From Cerrena zonata (Eukaryota > Basidiomycota > Agaricomycetes > Polyporales > Cerrenaceae), in assembly GCA_038087015.1 (NCBI GenBank), contig JASBNA010000030.1, forward strand, positions 310,001-374,000: 64,000 bases of DNA, in the 5' to 3' direction. Under the pieces are notes generated by a model, which was not told the origin of the DNA, did no database searches, and saw only the letters and a list, made by a program, of their open reading frames with translations. Below are positions 1-12,230 of this stretch, in pieces; position 1 is the first letter of the stretch, and each line of letters starts with the position of its first letter. The translations under genes were made by a program, and so were the position numbers.

Positions 1-682
1 AAATGAGATACGTGAGGGAGTAAATAGCAGAGCATTGTATAGAATTCGTAATGAGATATGGGGCGCCAGAGAAGCTCGACTAGAGTCATGTTGTCGGCTG
101 ACAAAGATTGTGAGATCAGAGGTTACGGATGTTGTGCGAAGGAAGTCGCTCTGGGGAGCATCGGTTTCGTCAAAGAAACGAACTCGGAAGAGGGGTTGTG
201 TAGCTTCTGCGGAATCCGATTTGTCTTTGCCCATAGCACGAACAAGGGATTCGTAAGGAACTGAGTCGGATTCGGCCTCCTCTTCGATATGCTGGACCTT
301 CCGCACGACGGCCCAGAAGGGATCCGAGGGATCCAACGGTATCCTAAGTACCAAAGGGATTGAGTTCGGTTGAGGATGAAGTACCGATTACTACATCGGT
401 GTCTCCAGTGTAGCGATGAAGAAGGACAGAGAATGCGGAGAGAAGTAGATGGAACGCAGAGGGCGATTTATTCTCTGACTCATCGTCTTGGTCCTCGTCC
501 TCGTTTTCGTTGTATAATGCTAGCTTAAGTAGTCCAAGACATGCCTGTTCAGAAAGATCAGTGGTTATTGCAGCTTCGACCTGCTTATTGCCTTGAGGTC
601 TAGGATAATCAGTAGGAAGGGTTATTGAGGGGACATTTTGAAGTCGAGCTACGACTCGAGCTAGTCGTTCTTCACTCGACAT
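1..682 (-). CDS. LYS2: L-2-aminoadipate reductase (Lys2), N-terminal part, frame broken
   Basis: This is the 5' end of the alpha-aminoadipate reductase gene, a large NRPS-like enzyme of fungal lysine synthesis; the rest lies beyond base 1. The ATG at 682 begins MSSEERLARVVARLQ and is followed by the family motif LPTDYPRP and then HRYTGDTDVVIG, which match the N-terminal condensation-like region that precedes the adenylation domain. The frame hits a stop just after ELNPF. Reading one base later gives LVLRIPLDPSDPFW, the family continuation, and that frame stays open to the window edge. The simplest explanation is one extra T in the T run at 353-355 (minus-strand sense). No GT...AG intron restores the phase. 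The identity is secure; whether the break is real or an assembly error is open. Confidence 0.85.
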
Positions 683-1215
683 GGTGTTGAAGAGAGTTGG
701 TGGAATAGGACACCTTCGGAATATCGGATTTCACTTTCAATGCAAAACTTGAAGGTAATTCCCGCATGCTAAATTCTATAGCAATGGGCGCTTAGACGTA
801 TGTCATGACTCGATCAGTGATTACGATATTCATAATGTGGTACAAGGTAGTATAGCGCATCTACCCGACCCAATCGAGGACGATAAACCTATTTTTTTTG
901 CGCAATAGAACTCCTAGCATTCATGATTGGCTCCTACTGGAAGGCTCGGAAGAGGGGCCAGTGGACGCTTAAGGGGATCGGATAATTGTGAGATTCTCCC
1001 ACGGTATCTTCGTCAGATTACAGCGCTTTCAATACTTGTGTACCTACTAATGTTCACTGGCAAGTAGTACTTTCTTGAACTCCAAGTTGAAGCCGCAGTC
1101 ACTGCCTCTTGATTGCCAAACGACTCGAAGCAGGTTGTCCTCATCCACCATCAAGGTCATACCGTTGGCTAATCAGGATGACCAGCAGGAACTTCAATTC
1201 CACTTTGTCGTAAAC
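683..1215. other. Divergent intergenic region between LYS2 and RBR gene
   Basis: This 533-bp stretch separates two divergently transcribed genes and must hold both promoters. I see no open frame with family resemblance, no tRNA and no clear TATA box. Confidence 0.6.
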
Positions 1216-3561
1216 ATGGCGTCCGCCGATGCTCTAAGTGAACTTCTAATCGCTCAACTTCTCGAAGAGGATATGCGCATACTCTCAGATGCTCGAGAAG
1301 CTGAACGGCTTCAGCTAACTCAGTCCCTCGCAGATTCGTCCAGAGCCTCTGGTCGTTTTCCCAAGAAAGTTCACTTGGAGAGTGTGCAAACTGATGAAGA
1401 TATCGCCTTGCATCTATTTGTTGAAGAGGCTCGATTTAACGGGGATGCAGCCTTGGCTCAAGCTTTGCAGCAGTCTGCTGATTCATCTGCGATCGCTGGA
1501 CAACAGTTGGCTCAGAAGCTTGCTGCGGCCGAGAAGAAACTAATGTTGGATGCTGAGTTTGCTAGACTTCTCCAGGAGCGGAACAATGATGACGATGCCA
1601 CTGACACTCATGATATTGACATGCTGGATGCAGATAGGTATGTCCACTATGATGTAACTTTTGATGAGAGCTAATAGGTTATCCATAGCGTCCTCGGTCA
1701 AGCTGTCATCGAACAGATCCTAGTGAGCACTCTGACCTTATATTCTCTTTATAGGACTTAAGTTTTCCTCTTCTCTTAGGCGAGCGATCCGAACGACAAG
1801 GGAAAAGGCAAGGGGTCCGCGAATAATACTGCTGGCGGTTTATTTTCTCTCCGCGACAAGCAAGAAATTTCCGGAAAAGCAACCGAACCAGACGACGACG
1901 ACGACATCAAAGGTGGGACAATATAATAAATGTGCCAACATGCGTCTAACATTTTCCTTTGCTTGATAGTTGATATTTCACAAGCAGCTCCACTTCACCC
2001 TACATGCGGAATCTGTTTAGAAAACTTTAAACCAACATATTCTCCCATAATGGCTTCCCAGTCTGCAAACTCTTCAGCTAAACTGCCCTTCGGATTATAT
2101 CTTCCGTGTCCAAAATCTCATCCTTACTGCGGGTCATGCCTACAAGCCTACATTATGTCGAAGCTCGACCCCGGTGGTGATGGAAGTGGAAATGCATCCA
2201 CTGACACTGTTTTTCCTATCAGGTGCCCGGAATGTTCCTTGCTGGAATGGGCTGACGGGATTCTAGACGAGATTGCTACGAAGATTTTGTCCCAACATCA
2301 AATGAACATATGGGTAGGTGTTTTATGTTATATGTTACAATTGGTAGCTCTGTCGCAAATGTGACTTATATCTATCCAGCATCAGCAAAAACTACTAGAC
2401 AGTATGCCTCGCCATTACTGCCCCAATCCTCGCTGTTCTGCGCTCGTTCAATTGCATGACGATCCCGATGAACCACAAGCACAATGTCCAGCCTGTCAAT
2501 CCCTGATGTGTGTACCCTGTCGAGTAATTTGGCACGCAGGTAAGCTGTATGATATGAGATGTCTCTCGCCGTTGTTGATTGCCCCGCGTTTTAGACATGA
2601 GTTGTGAAGAATACCAGGTGAGAACATAAGAAGTCAAGTTCAACCATGTAACGAACGTTGCACCTCGTTCTTAGGCACTTCCCCTGGATGAACGATCTCC
2701 GGAGGATCAACAAGCTTTGCAGCTCATGAAGGCCCAGAACTGGAGAAGATGTCCCCACTGTTCCGTAAGTAATAATAATAAACTACTGTTTACTCCGCGT
2801 AATGAATTTTAACAAATTCAGATCATTGTTGAGCTTACTGTAGGATGTAACCACATCACCTGCAGATGCAAGACAGAGTTTTGTTTCAAATGTGGATGTA
2901 CGTCAATTGTTGTGCCTTTTATATCATCGTGGCCATTTCTTAAACCCTCGAAAATAGCTTTGTGGGATACCCGGAGGCAAAGATGCACTCTGGTCCCATC
3001 TTGTGAGCTGTGGGACGACGAAATGCTTCTTGAAGAACGCGAACGGAATCGTGAACGACAGGCGCGGGTTCTTGCACCCGTACCTCAGGCTGCACCTCCA
3101 CCTGCACTATTTTTAGGAGCAATAGACAGAGAGGCTCAGGCTATAGCGATTGCTAATCAAGCTATCAGACAGCACGCTCAGGAAGAACGACAGGTATATC
3201 ATTACAATGAATATGTTCCTCCCCAAGCAAGAGATCTCACTTGGATGCACGATGATGGTATGTTTTCCTTCTTTCCATATTTTGGGTACATAGTTTAGTC
3301 TTATCTGTCACAGATATTATCTCAAAGCGCCACTGGTTTACCATCGACATGATTCAAACCCTCAGCTGCGGATATTGTGACGCCAAACTCCGTTCCGTTG
3401 CTGATCTTCGATACCATCTCGCCAATACGAAACGGCACGAATTGTACGCATGTTGTGGCAGGTTCTTCAAACGTGATGTCGACTTCGAAAGACATGTGGA
3501 GAGTGCGCCGAGACAATTTGGAAGGCATGTACATCAGCTCAGAAGGGATTTAGTACTATGA
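1216..3561 (+). CDS. RBR-type E3 ubiquitin ligase with C-terminal C2H2-like finger
   Basis: Predicted 609-aa RING-IBR-RING ubiquitin ligase, which would pass ubiquitin through a RING2 cysteine thioester. I place coding exons at 1216-1637, 1689-1722, 1780-1912, 1970-2313, 2380-2539, 2595-2617, 2675-2764, 2822-2897, 2958-3257 and 3314-3561; their total is divisible by three. RING1 begins CGICLENF, the IBR holds CPNPRCSALVQ and CPACQSLMCVPC, and RING2 holds CPHC, GCNHITC and FCFKCG with the catalytic-position Cys in GCNH. The N-terminal ~200 residues are helical and acidic. After RING2 come a charged segment and a final exon with CGYCDAKL...HLANTKRH and CCGRFF...RHVES, which resembles one or two C2H2 fingers. 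The first ATG in frame is at 1216. The substrate is unknown. Confidence 0.85.
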
Positions 3562-3867
3562 TTAGGTTGGGAATGGTAACAGAAACTATCCCACACGATG
3601 TCTGCTCATTTGGGATCTGTAGTCATTGGCAATACATAGAAAAATATCACTGAAAAGGTTTCTATACAAGACGAGTCTTGCTCGTTTAGAAACTTGCTCG
3701 AAAACGCGGGGAACTGTGGCTTACCCCGCATTTGATGATGAGATCATATAATTATGACGCCAATCTACTTTTAGTTCTGTATATAACGTCAATGTGAATA
3801 AACACCACAATGGCTCTATATAGCTCGATTTATCGTCTGACCGTAGCCCGCCGTAGCTTGAACCACG
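3562..3867. other. Intergenic, no gene seen
   Basis: 306 bp between two plus-strand genes. An upstream ATG at about 3810 opens a 44-codon frame out of phase with the ligase, so it could only be a short uORF. Nothing else is visible. Confidence 0.5.
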
Positions 3868-6650
3868 ATGATGTTGACGAGTGGTTCGTCGACACATTTC
3901 CGAACGACGAGTACACGCACCCTCCATCGTCATACACGACTTAAACAATCTCTCACTGGCAAGCGAACACTAACAAAGCTTACTCTCTCATCCGTATCTG
4001 GTCCAAAAGAACCACCACTCGTCTACTCAACATTATCTTCTTATTTTACTGACCATATCTTGGCTAACCACTCTACTCGACCGGGGCTTATATGCCGAAC
4101 AGAGCCTCCTCGTACTCACGGTGGACCTACCTCCAGGAATCTAGGTGTTACTAACCATCTTGCTTGGGATTTTGAAGAATTTGATCGACATATTCATGCT
4201 TTGGCACGAGGATTGTTGGATTTGGGTGTGAAGAAGGGTGATAGAGTTGGAGTCGTGATGGGGAACAACAGGTGCGTCAGGCTCGACCATGACAGTTGAT
4301 GGATGCTGTCATCGGATTCAAACGCTAATGAGTTGGACTCTATTGTTGATTATAGTGCATATGCAATGTTGCAATGGGCATGTGCGAGTATAGGAGCTAT
4401 ACTGGTGACTCTAAACCCTGCCTATCGAGTTAACGAACTTGTATGTCACCCATCACAACCTTCCTCGACTGTTTAACCTCTCAAAGTTTACTATGACGTT
4501 AGGCCGCGACATTATCACTTGTAGGAGTGAGCCATCTTTTCGTGGTCCCGCGTATCCGAAGCTCGGAATATATCAGACTCCTGTCGGATGCGTTTCCTTC
4601 TCTTAAAGGTGCAGCACCAGGAAACATCCAAGAGGAAGCTTTACCGGACCTTAAACATCTTATTGTGGTCGATAATCAAACTTCAGGGGGACTATCGCAA
4701 TTTGAGAGAGAAATCGAAGAGACTAAATGTGCCGTCGATTTCAGGGAAGTCTTGGTATGGAGGGAAGGTGGGAGCGAGGATAGGAGAATAAAGGAAATCG
4801 GAGAGACGTTGCACAAGGACGACATCATGAACTTACAGTTTACAAGGTAAGTGACTGACCCAAAATGACTAGCATTATACTCACTATGTATATGTGGGTT
4901 TAGCGGGACGACTGGATCACCAAAGGCTGTTTCGGTAAGTACTGCGTTGGTTCACTGTACATTTGTGTCTAACAGACATTCAGCTAACCCATCATAACCT
5001 TTTAAACAACGCACTAAACATTGGACGCTGTATGCAACTTACATCTTCCGATATACTATGTAAGTCCTCCAAGTTCCTAACCAAATATTTGTCTCATTGC
5101 TCATTTCTCGTAGGCAACGTTCCTCCTCTTTTCCATTGTTTTGATAAGTCATGCCCTATCATTCTGCTATGAATTCCAAAAATAACGGCATTTTCCCCTT
5201 CCATTACGTCTCGTCCTAGGAAATCTCGCAGCTTGGACACACGGGGCTTGCATCGTCTACCCTTCCCAGATATTTGACCCGCCTCGGATAGTGAATGCCG
5301 TCCTAGAGGAAAAGTGTACGGCTTTGCACGGTGTACCTACTCACTTCTTGGGTGTATTGGCAGAAGTGAAGAAAAGACAAGATAGCGGAGAGAAATTAGA
5401 CTTCTCTAGACTGAGGTGAGCCATTTGCATACCAACAAGTTGTTGGGACCCTGACAGGGGTATTGTAGGACGGGTATTGCCGCAGGATCGTCGACGCCTA
5501 TTGAGCTCATGAAGCAGTTAATTGAGAAATTGAATCTGAGGGATTTGACCAATGCCTATGGAATGAGTACGATTCGCCTTCCACACTTCCGCTCAGAAAA
5601 ACTTACATACAAGAACCCCAGCGGAGACAAGTCCAGTATCATTTCAAACAACCCCGGACGACCCCATCATTGCCCGAGTCGAGACAGTAGGGAAGATCCA
5701 TCCTCACGTCTCAGCGAAAGTGGTCGATCTTTTAGGCAATGTCGTACCAGTAGGCAAGCCCGGCGAACTACTAGTGTCCGGCTACAATTTACAGAAGGGG
5801 TACTGGAAAGACGAAGATACAACTCGGAAGGTGATGGTGAAAGACGAGAACGGGACGCTTTGGATGCATACGGGCGATGAGGCGATCATGGATGAAGATG
5901 GGTATTTGTCGAGTAAGTTTTGCTACAATTTTTAATAAGGAAAGTACGCTCTGGGCTGATTAAGTTTGGGTTTTGAATGGGTTAGTTGTCGGTCGTATCA
6001 AGGTGCGTTCATACTATTTTTGTTTTCTCCGAAACCCTACACTCCAAATATTGAGCAATCACATGTTTGTGTAGGACATTATCATCCGAGGGGGAGAAGT
6101 AAGTCTTACCGTTAATCACCGCATCTTTCCGTCGGATCTAATAAGCTCCAAAGAACCTATTCCCAGTCCAGATCGAGAACGTTCTAACAGCACATCCCCA
6201 CATACGAGAAGCAGCAGCGGTAGCAGTGCCTGACTCTCACTACGGTGAAGTAGTCGGAGCATGGATCGTCCCAGAGCCCGATTCTCAAATATCCCGACAA
6301 CAAGTCCGACAGACGGTAGCAGACAGTATGAACCCTCAGGTAAGCTTAGAGTTCTGTCCCTGTCCCTTGCAATTGAATGGTGTTCTAATAATACCAACGA
6401 ACCTTCCTTCTATTGCATCTATATCCTCGATCCTCGGATCGATCTCTGGATTGTCCGATTGTTACTTCCCGGCCGGCGTTTTACTCGGTGGTAGAACGCA
6501 CCTGCTTGGGTATGGTTCGTCGGCGAGGAGGGTGTACAGAATGAATTACCAAAGACTGCGAGTGGGAAGGTGATGAAGCATGTGTTGCGAGAGTGGAGTA
6601 AACAATTGGTTGGCAAGAATTTCGGCGCGACCACGAGGTCGAAAAACTAG
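3868..6650 (+). CDS. Acyl-CoA synthetase / 4-coumarate-CoA ligase-like, AMP-binding
   Basis: Predicted ~649-aa ANL-superfamily enzyme that activates a carboxylic acid with ATP and CoA (ACSF2/4CL-like). I place 13 exons: 3868-4271, 4356-4440, 4503-4846, 4904-4934, 4984-5059, 5114-5143, 5208-5415, 5469-5566, 5622-5912, 5986-6002, 6075-6098, 6154-6339 and 6495-6650. The AMP-binding motif TSGTTGSPKAVS spans exons 3-4, followed by AYGMTETSPV, the YLSIVGRIKDIIIRGGE hinge and C-terminal PKTASGKVMK with the catalytic Lys. The N-terminus (MMLTSGSSTHFRTTSTRTLHR) is rich in Ser, Thr and Arg with no acids, which fits a mitochondrial presequence. The sixth intron starts ATAAGT and must end AC to restore FHCFGLVLGNLAAW. 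The substrate cannot be told from sequence alone. Confidence 0.88.
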
Positions 6651-6942
6651 GGTACTCTTTATAAGATGACATTTACTTGTGGTGGGGGAGGTAGGAGCTG
6701 GGAGTTGAGTCAATCAATTGAGAACTATACTAAACTATTCCGACTTCGTTGTGATGATTGTCTAGGATACAGTTGGGATACAGCGGCAAGCGCCCAATGT
6801 CCGGCACCGTCGTGAAGCTGTACTTGGGCAACGTGAAGATAAAGTGTGACTGAGCTTGTAGTCAGTTCTGGTGTGATAAAGAGAGAAGATATTTGATCAT
6901 ATCCTCATCTCTACGCATAATTTCTACGTCTCTACAACGCCA

Positions 6943-7884
6943 ATGTCCTGCAGACGGTAAGCACAACTCGGATTTGATAATTGTATGCACCGTAATAGCT
7001 CGCTTTTGTATCTCAGTTGTGACAGAGCTCGCCTTATTGGTTGCCATGTCGGCCCTGCCGCTATCTGCGGAATACCCAACGAAACCAACGGAGGTGACTA
7101 CGAGAGACTCATTACGCAAGAACGATATACATTCGGTCCAGAGGACTCCTACAGCGGGTACCTATTCTCGGATGGAGAAGACCTTCAATCCTGCTGTGGA
7201 AGGAAAACCTGTATAGATCCTTACCGACATAAGTTTGTCTGTGTGGATTGCAGACGATGTTTCAAGCAAGCTATTATTGAAGGGAACGTCTACGAGGACG
7301 ATCAATGGGGTCAGCTTAGAAGGGTCGGACCTGAACGCGAGAGGGTTAAGGAAGTTTGGGATGCTTATTATTCTATTGTCGGGAAATCGAGACGTCACAA
7401 TTTGGACGATGATGCTGCCAAGGATTTGATAGAGAAGCAGAATCGGTATTGGGTGGAAGGTGAATCTGGGTTCACGCCAGAGGAACTCGAGGAGCTTCGT
7501 AAGATCTCTCCGGAGTTTTTGTGGAAGGATATGGAAAAGAATGGGCATTGTCCACAGTGCGGGAAAGAGGGCAGGAAGGTAGGAGAGACGTTCAGACCTT
7601 GTGCACAAACGGACGACAAAGGATGGAAGTGGATTAAAGAGAGGTTGGATGCTGGAGAAGATTTCAGTTTTTGTATGACGGATGAAGAGCAAGCGGAGGT
7701 TATACAGGAAGGAAAGAGGTTGAAGGAGAGGAGCAAAGGGGATGAGACTTGGGTCGCTGAGAGGAATAGACGGATTGCGGAGCTGAAGGAGGCGAGTGGG
7801 AAGGGTCAACGCACGAAGACTGAGCAGGAGAAACTAAATCGGATTCGGGGTGATAAGGAGTTGGGTGATTCTAGTGTCGTGTAG
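6943..7884 (+). CDS. Cys-rich hypothetical protein
   Basis: Predicted 293-aa protein of unknown function. I start it at the ATG at 6943 (MSCRRCDRARLIGC), a 14-nt exon joined over a GTAAGC...CTCAG intron (6957-7016) to 7017-7884 in phase; an alternative is the in-frame ATG at 6985 inside that intron. The N-terminus has a CRRC pair, the middle has KFVCVDCRRCFKQ, and a further pair sits in HCPQCGKEG, so zinc binding is plausible. The C-terminal half is Lys/Glu-rich and probably helical. I do not recognise a named domain. The coding frame is long and free of breaks. Confidence 0.6.
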
Positions 7885-8114
7885 TCAAGTTTGTAGAGAT
7901 CTCCAACATTGGTTGGAACATGCACACCGCACTTGCAACCGGCTGCCTGAAAGTAATAAATTATACGAAAGGGTATGAAGACACCCTTTCTCTGTCTCGT
8001 GAAGTAAACGTAAAAGAAGTCTTCTGGTAGAAGGAATGAGGGTCCTATAAAACGTCAGAGATAGTTCGGTGAGACGGGGAAGACTGGGAAAAGACCCTAT
8101 AATAGTGAATTTTA

Positions 8115-8457
8115 TTATCTAGAAGCTTGTTTCAAGCTCTCACCTGGATCGCTCTGTGGATTATGAAATGTAAATAGAGCTTGGATCAGTGGGGGTATGT
8201 CAAATTGTTTTATAGGTTTTCCGTCGACAGTTCGTAGAAAGCTGTTGAAACCTCCGAGGCTACATAGTGGGCGGTTAGTGATTCTGTTGTTATTGGGACT
8301 CCACGGTGGTAATCCGGACTCTGTATATTGCATGAAGGAAGATAGAGACGTGTCCACTACTATCTGATGTTACCTTGGTCATCACGTTTGGGGTATATTT
8401 CTGGGGTAGGTATTGGGAAAGTACGTACGAATGATTTCGTACACTCAGTTTTGACAT
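8115..8457 (-). CDS. Possible small gene (about 86 aa), weak
   Basis: An 80-codon open frame (8115-8357) lacks an ATG of its own. It can be joined in phase to an upstream ATG at 8457 (MSKLS) by an intron starting GTACGA and ending CATCAG, giving MSKLSIVVDTSLSSFMQY and onward. Apart from this possible gene, the 7885-8920 interval shows nothing. No family is recognised, and the joining is only one of several possibilities. Confidence 0.2.
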
Positions 8458-8920
8458 AGAAAGCCGATGTCTGCCCGCCAAGCAGCAATCGATAACCAAT
8501 TTACCTTTTGCTGGACGGAGCAATATAATCTGAACTGGGAGATAACGTAGATCTAATAGAAACTATGCCGTGTCTCTAATGATCGATTCCCGTAGTATGT
8601 CCTATATGCTATGTATATATGTATTGAACCAAGTGGGATCTCTCACTGACCTTCGTTTGAATGGTAGAAGAGAAGGGCTCAAGTTGCCAATTGGAGGGCA
8701 AAGAGCGCATACCATGTCAGGTACGATAGGCAAGTCGGAGTAGCTGCCGATATGGCCGGCGGGCCGTCAGTGGTCGCTCATGTGGATGTGCGTCATAGAG
8801 CGAAGGTCGTCCAGATGAGATAAAATCGCATCGTGCAGCCCCACCTACCACTTTTCGACTTCTTGTCTTTTACCTTCCATCTACCACTCGCCACATATCA
8901 CTCCCTCAAGTCTGCCCAAT

Positions 8921-10319
8921 ATGCCCGAAGGAACCATGAGAGCTCTTTGGTACGACTCGGTAACGTTGCTTCATACCATCTTATCATATCTACATTGATA
9001 ACTTATCCAATCTCTTCAACGCGTCCCGCAGCCCAGGACATTCGACATCCGACAGGTGCCAATCCCAAAATGCGGCGACGATGATGTTTTGCTCAAGGGT
9101 ATGCCATCTCACATGTGTATTCTTTCTGGAATATTTATTGACCATCGCACGCGTCTTGGTACCAGTTTCCTGCTGTGGCGTCTGTGGTACAGACGGACAT
9201 ATCCACGAGGGCGAGTTCATTGCTACATTCCCCGTACGTCCATACATCGCCCCAGAACTGTCACAAACCTAACTATATGCGCCTCAAATAGCTCATTCCT
9301 GGTCATGAGGCCATTGGCAATGTTGTGGAAGTAGGCAAGAACGTCAAGGACTTCAAATTAGGTGACCGCGTTGTTGCCGATGTTGGCACTTCTGTAAGTC
9401 TCCAGTGTCTTCTGACTTCCATGTGTTATATTTATATATAAGCTCCTGTTAGTGCGACAATTGCTTCTATTGTAGGCGTGGACAAGCAGTTCTCTGTGAG
9501 AACTTCCATGCTCGTGGTGTCACCCAGGATGGTGGCTTTGCCGAATACATCGTATAGTAAGTAACAAGTTTCGACAGTCAAGTGTACTGTTTTTTATTAT
9601 CTGTTTAGCCACCAAAAGAAGTGTTACAAGATCTTTAATCTCACCGACGAAGAGTCCACACTGCTCGAACCCGCAGCATGCGCCATTCACGGTCTCGACA
9701 AACTCAACCCTCCGGTCGGTATCGACGTCCTTCTTCTCGGAGCGGGGCCTACCGGTCTCATCCTCGCGCAACTCCTAAAACTCAACGGAGCGCACAAAGT
9801 CACCATTGCTGCCAACAAAGGTATCAAGATGGACATTGCAAAACAACTTGACGCAGGCGATGAATACATTGAGCTGGACAGGCAGAACCCTGAGGCTCAG
9901 TGGGAGCAGCTGAAGAAAGATAACCCCTATGGATTCGATGTTGTTGTCGAGGCAACGGGTGTGGAGAAGCTCGCGCAAGAGAGTATCAACTATGTCAGGA
10001 GGGGAGGTACTATCATGATTTACGGTGTTTACGAGAACAAGGCTCTTGTCCACTGGCCACCTGCAAGGATCTTCCAGGATGAGATCAAGGTTTGTCTTTA
10101 TTACGACTTCGGAGATGGTCCATGTTGACGATTGCTTGAATGCAGATCATCGGTTCCTTCTCGCAAGCATTCTGCTTCCCTCGAGCAGTCGCGTACCTTG
10201 ACAGCGGGAAGGTCAGGGTGAAAGGCATGGTCACCGATGTCTTCAAGTTGGAGGACTACCAGAAAGCTTTGGACAAGATGAACAGCAGGGGAGCGGTCAA
10301 GATCGCCATTAGGCCCTAA
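8921..10319 (+). CDS. Zinc-dependent alcohol dehydrogenase, D-arabinitol dehydrogenase-like
   Basis: Predicted 344-aa medium-chain dehydrogenase that would oxidise a polyol or secondary alcohol with NAD(P). Exons are 8921-8959, 9032-9098, 9166-9233, 9292-9393, 9453-9556, 9609-10089 and 10146-10319. The catalytic zinc site is seen in [15 protein letters not shown] and GHEAIG, the structural zinc site in [15 protein letters not shown], and the nucleotide fold in [14 protein letters not shown]. The residues after beta-2 are AANKG with no acid, which leans to NADP. HIHEGEF and [14 protein letters not shown] resemble fungal arabinitol dehydrogenases, but I cannot separate these from sorbitol or butanediol relatives. 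All seven exons keep phase. Confidence 0.88.
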
Positions 10320-10740
10320 GCCAAGCTCCGGTTGAGTAGTAGACGATACCATGATTACCATCTGTCCAATCAAAACCACTCCGGTTGTATCATATTCCTA
10401 TACGATATCCTTTGCCTCTTTGCCGTGTTATTCCTGTAGCATAGTTCGAATGAGCAAGTATTGTCGAGAACTTTTCTAGTATGTATGACCATGACGAAGT
10501 TATTGCAGCAAACAAGCCGAGAATAAGGTTTAATATTGCTGTTAGAATACTTAAGTAACTTGGCAACCTTTATTCAATATTAACGTTTCATGATAGTAAG
10601 CGCCTCAACATGTGTGAACCTCGTTGTGGACATCTTGATGGTGGTTGTATCGTAACGGTACAGTGCTTAACATGTCGAGAGATACCAAAAAGATCCGCAT
10701 TGTCCAACTTAAACGTGAACGGTGAAGTTCAAAAACCCTA
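10320..10740. other. Intergenic, no gene seen
   Basis: 421 bp between two plus-strand genes, AT-rich, without a supported frame or RNA gene. It probably holds the 3' UTR of the dehydrogenase and the promoter of the HNH-like gene. Confidence 0.5.
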
Positions 10741-12119
10741 ATGCCCAACAATTCCGATGATGGTAGCGTCACTCCACCGCAGAGACTGGCTGTTACTCGT
10801 GAAACTACTTACAGACGAAAAGCAAAGAAACCAAGTCCCCGTGTAAAGCTAGAGAAATCGACTCCACTTAAAATCCGTGCTGCCGAGGTCGATCCTGGTA
10901 AAGGACGGTGTATGATACAGAATGTCTCTCCTGCCAGGGGCGTCGTTTACTCTCACTGTGTTCCGCGTAGTTTGAGAGAAGATGTCGAGTTGGTACGGAC
11001 ATTCATATAACGATATCACATAGTAGAACTGATTTATTTTATTTGTAGATGACAAAGCTTGAGTGGTATTGGGGCCTAGAGTATTTTATGCTTAACCTCG
11101 ATACGCGTGATAATGCCTTTCCAGGTATGTTTAATCCTTGCGTTGTCTGAATTCGAGTAATGTTGAATTAGATTCTAGCTGATGCATCTTTACATGCTAT
11201 GCATGACGGTACCAAGGGTCTATCAATGTGGATCCTCCTTCCTGCGCAGGAAATTATTGACCGCTTTCATGCTACTCTAACGACGGATAAGCAGGGTGAT
11301 CTGATCGCCACTCGCTACAATTTTCCTGAGATTCAGGTATGTTTTATCAGTTTACCTCTACGTTCGTTAAGTTTTTATCATTTTTTTTTTCAAAATTACC
11401 TCTAGGAGAGTGAGTTCAAATATCGTCTTATTCCCATGCCAGGCGAAATGCTACACTTCCCTATCCTCCGTCAAGACATCGTTCCTCCTCCAGGGGTCAC
11501 TAATATAACACCTAATCAGTTCACTATCCACACTCATCCATTCAACGCATTGCCTACATTCACTAGCCATCTTCATCCACAATTTGCTATCCTAGAGGCC
11601 GGTCGCCAATTGAGCCTACTCCCTGAAGCTGATCGCACACAATTCATCCAAGAAGAGCCATTTCTCGACCGAATTGCCCAGATATATTCCGCGTGGACAA
11701 GGGAATTACCGGCGGGTGCTATGGATGACCAGGACTTTGTAGGCGAGAGGGAACACGACTATGTGGCCTATTATTATGATTATGAGGATGACGAAGATGA
11801 AGATATCAGTGTAGCTTCTGATCACACGTTACCAGGACGCTTCCACACAGGACGTTGTTCTTGCATCCTCGAGGAAATTTATCATGCTCATGATGGTCGA
11901 TGTCGTTGTCAACGCAGACGCGACCTGTGTCCACGACATCATGGGGTTTTGTATGAGTGTGCATTCCTCAGATATGGTCGGAAAGGGGAAAATAGAGGGA
12001 GGGGGCAAAGGACGTTGTGGACAAGTGATTTGATTAGAGTGTGGTCGAAGGAATGTTCGGCTTTCCTGCATGAAGGGGGAATGGAGGAGATTGTAGACTC
12101 GTATGATGATAGTGACTGA
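10741..12119 (+). CDS. HNH-like nuclease domain protein of basidiomycete type
   Basis: Predicted 399-aa protein in four exons: 10741-10992, 11049-11124, 11179-11336 and 11406-12119. The N-terminal domain has the order seen in basidiomycete HNH-like proteins: RCMIQNVSP, then YSHCVPRS (first His), LNLDTRDN (central Asn) and SLHAMHD (second His). The rest is a fungal-specific extension, with an acidic Tyr-rich stretch followed by clustered Cys (RCSCILEE, RCRCQRRRDLC) near 290-330. Nuclease activity is inferred only from the motif order. Its stop lies 111 bp from the stop of the convergent NACHT-WD40 gene. Confidence 0.7.
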
Positions 12120-12230
12120 ACCTCACACGAAGTCTTGGATCACATAAAACATCTCAATAAGAGTCTCAAGGGTACATTCGACGGTATTTTCAATTATTGA
12201 TACACTTTAAAGGCTTTCCATCTTACATTG

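Noticed and set aside
5144..5219. AT-AG reading of the unusual ligase intron
   Set aside because: It keeps frame but loses LVLG of the conserved CFGLVLGNL; the AC end gives the full motif.
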